Shown: piece by piece, positions 23,308-24,265 of the stretch
Layout of the letters: every line of letters starts with the position of its first letter
Numbering within the stretch: the first letter of the stretch is position 1
Source: Bacteroidales bacterium
GTDB lineage: Bacteria > Bacteroidota > Bacteroidia > Bacteroidales > UBA932
Length of the DNA stretch: 24,265 nt
Direction: 5' to 3'
NCBI GenBank assembly: GCA_017429205.1
Contig: JAFRPH010000034.1
Location: forward strand, 1 to 24,265
The notes under the pieces: model-generated
The model's database searches: none
What the model saw: only the letters and a program-made list of their open reading frames with translations
Told to the model about the DNA's origin: nothing
Made by a program: the position numbers and the translations under genes

Positions 23308-23821
23308 CCTCCTGAGCACGAAGATGCCGGAACTCGTCACGGTGGACGAGGACTACGGCCAGCTGGAGATGATCAACCGCGAGGACCGGAGCACCTACCC
23401 GCTCCTCTTCCCGGCCGTCCTCGTCGATGCGCCGGACGTGGGCTGGTCGAACATCGGAGGCCTTTCGCAGAAGGGCGATGCGACCATCCGGGCGCGCCTG
23501 ATCATCGACTGCTACGACGACACCCACGCAGGATCCGGAACCACCCGGCTCATCGAGGGGCGCAGCGATATGCGCTCCAAGGTCCACCGGCTGCTGCAGG
23601 GCTACCGCGTGGACGAGAGCTCCACCCTCATCCGGACCGCCAGCCGGTTCTATACCTGGGACCACGGCATCAAGGTCTACGAGCAGACCTACACCTGCGT
23701 CGTCACCGAACTCATCCAGCCGGACACCCAACCCGTCAAGGCCACCCCGAAGGTCACCGTCCAGGTGCCCCGACTCGGCGAGCGCTCCTTCACCGACGAA
23801 TACACGAAGCAGTACGATTGA
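23279..23821 (+). CDS. gp37-like tail terminator / head-tail joining protein
   Basis: 180 residues from MEQLLLDLINLLSTKMPELVT. The frame is open to 23216, but the ATG at 23279 avoids a long overlap with gpG and gives a sensible N-terminus. A pattern of helix, then LLFPAVLVDAPDVGW, then alternating strands with RARLIIDCYDDTHAG and VYEQTYTCVVTELI, resembles small terminator/adaptor proteins such as Mu gp37. The C-terminus is basic and Pro-rich. It is the last gene of the rightward operon, followed by a terminator. Confidence 0.6.
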   Translation: MEQLLLDLINLLSTKMPELVTVDEDYGQLEMINREDRSTYPLLFPAVLVDAPDVGWSNIGGLSQKGDATIRARLIIDCYDDTHAGSGTTRLIEGRSDMRSKVHRLLQGYRVDESSTLIRTASRFYTWDHGIKVYEQTYTCVVTELIQPDTQPVKATPKVTVQVPRLGERSFTDEYTKQYD

Positions 23822-23842
23822 CCACCCGTTTTTCCGGTTTCT

Positions 23843-23864
23843 ACCGGTTCGGATCCGGTTTTTT
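23843..23864 (+). terminator. Intrinsic terminator of the rightward late operon
   Basis: ACCGG (23843-23847), loop TTCGGAT, CCGGT (23855-23859), then T-run to 23864. The stem is short but GC-rich. A further CCGG at 23834 offers an alternative pairing. It begins 21 bp after the last stop codon of the operon. Confidence 0.65.
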
Positions 23865-23894
23865 GGGAAAAATGTTGGATTTTCAACCAAATGC

Positions 23895-23925
23895 TTTGGT
23901 AATTGGTGCGAATCTTGTAATTTTG
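23895..23925 (+). promoter_or_regulatory. Consensus Bacteroidota promoter for the small ORF at 23950
   Basis: TTTG (23895-23898), 19 nt, TAATTTTG (23918-23925): a full match to the vegetative consensus. Start of transcription is expected near 23932, about 18 nt before the ATG at 23950. Confidence 0.7.
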
Positions 23926-23949
23926 CAAGGCACACTGAAACCTTGATGC

Positions 23950-24159
23950 ATGAAAAAGTCATTCTACAGAACCGATTATCTGTTCCCGAATACAGATTTT
24001 CTTACCGGAATAGGAAGCATCTTGGACCTCTATGCCTCATATTTCCGTTTCAATGAGTCCCACTCCGAAAGGCAAGCTGATGCTACGGCTATCGAATGTG
24101 ATTTCGGCGTTGTCGGAGAAGATATCGGGACACTTGCAAACTTCCGTGGCATAATGTGA
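23950..24159 (+). CDS. Small protein of unknown function, Bacteroidota type
   Basis: 69 residues. It has an N-terminal basic/aromatic stretch (MKKSFYRTDYLFPNTDFLTG), a short hydrophobic segment (IGSILDLYASYF) and an acidic C-terminal part (ADATAIECDFGVVGEDI). No signal peptide or catalytic motif is clear. I have an unverified impression that similar short proteins occur in Bacteroidota genomes next to a second small gene. Its own promoter, lower GC and separation by a terminator set it apart from the late operon. It may be an early/lysogeny gene, a moron or cargo. Confidence 0.65.
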   Translation: MKKSFYRTDYLFPNTDFLTGIGSILDLYASYFRFNESHSERQADATAIECDFGVVGEDIGTLANFRGIM

Positions 24160-24214
24160 CATAAACATATACTTGAAGGTAGGTTTGTGTATCAAAAGAC
24201 CTTACCTTTGAAGT

Positions 24215-24265
24215 ATGGAAGACAACACATCTGCAAAGTTTGAGTTCCTTGCGAGCTTCATCCTG
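24215..24265 (+). CDS. Partial ORF cut by the window edge
   Basis: Seventeen codons (MEDNTSAKFEFLASFIL) run off the window. A TACCTTTG at 24203-24210 matches the -7 element, but the nearest TTTG upstream (24184-24187) is only 15 nt away and the ATG follows 4 nt later. The promoter is thus uncertain or the start is further downstream. Too little is visible to name a product. Confidence 0.35.
   Translation, partial: MEDNTSAKFEFLASFIL

Noticed and set aside
1..24265. CRISPR arrays, rRNA or tRNA genes, insertion sequences
   Set aside because: No regularly spaced repeats, no cloverleaf-compatible segments and no transposase-like frames were found.

Overview
The window carries the structural half of a Mu-like (transposable, contractile-tailed) prophage in a Bacteroidota host, most likely Bacteroidales. 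The host call rests on three things. The flanking chromosomal gene is a typical outer-membrane beta-barrel protein. Non-phage-late promoters match the Bacteroidota consensus TTTG-N19-TAnnTTTG. Several phage genes belong to families I know mainly from Bacteroidota phages. Most genes are GC-rich; the receptor-binding gene, the 3' end of the MuF gene and the far right edge are clearly more AT-rich.

Layout. Bases 1 to about 722-744 are the minus-strand 3' part of a host outer-membrane protein gene cut by the prophage end. The phage end holds two copies of a 12-bp repeat (candidate transposase sites) and a strong bidirectional terminator. From 16426 down to about 970 runs one long minus-strand late operon: ClpP-type protease with a nested scaffold, major capsid protein, tail sheath, tail tube, tail assembly chaperone with a -1 frameshift extension, tape measure, DUF6046 protein, hub (gpD-like), spike (gpV-like), gpW-like protein, holin, M15 endolysin, unimolecular spanin, LysM tail protein, baseplate J, baseplate I-like protein, a tail protein of unknown role, a receptor-binding protein with a metallophosphoesterase domain, and an amidase. 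From 16605 to 23821 a divergent plus-strand operon encodes the packaging and portal module: small and large terminase, gp36-like protein, gp29-like portal, MuF head protein with C-terminal toxin-like domains, gpG-like virion morphogenesis protein and a gp37-like protein. The early region (transposase, target-choice protein, repressor) is not in the window and presumably lies beyond the right edge.

Most notable points. (1) The two late operons diverge from a 178-bp region where both directions have the identical arrangement CGTTATTTT-N28-CATCTTTG, a candidate phage-specific activated promoter. (2) The MuF gene has no ATG, GTG or TTG start before codon ~102. It overlaps the portal gene in the -1 frame, with an in-phase T TTT TTC heptamer, a 6-nt spacer and a GC hairpin, so a portal-MuF fusion by programmed frameshifting is plausible; a CTG start overlapping the stop is the main alternative. 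(3) The MuF protein carries a HELGH zincin domain and a C-terminal D...DVK nuclease-like domain resembling CdiA-type tRNases, with no obvious immunity gene. (4) Directly downstream, on the opposite strand, a perfect Bacteroidota promoter and a strong terminator bracket a ~100-nt unannotated RNA whose terminator T-tract overlaps the toxin stop codon. Together, 2-4 suggest a virion-delivered effector with RNA-level control, which is inference.
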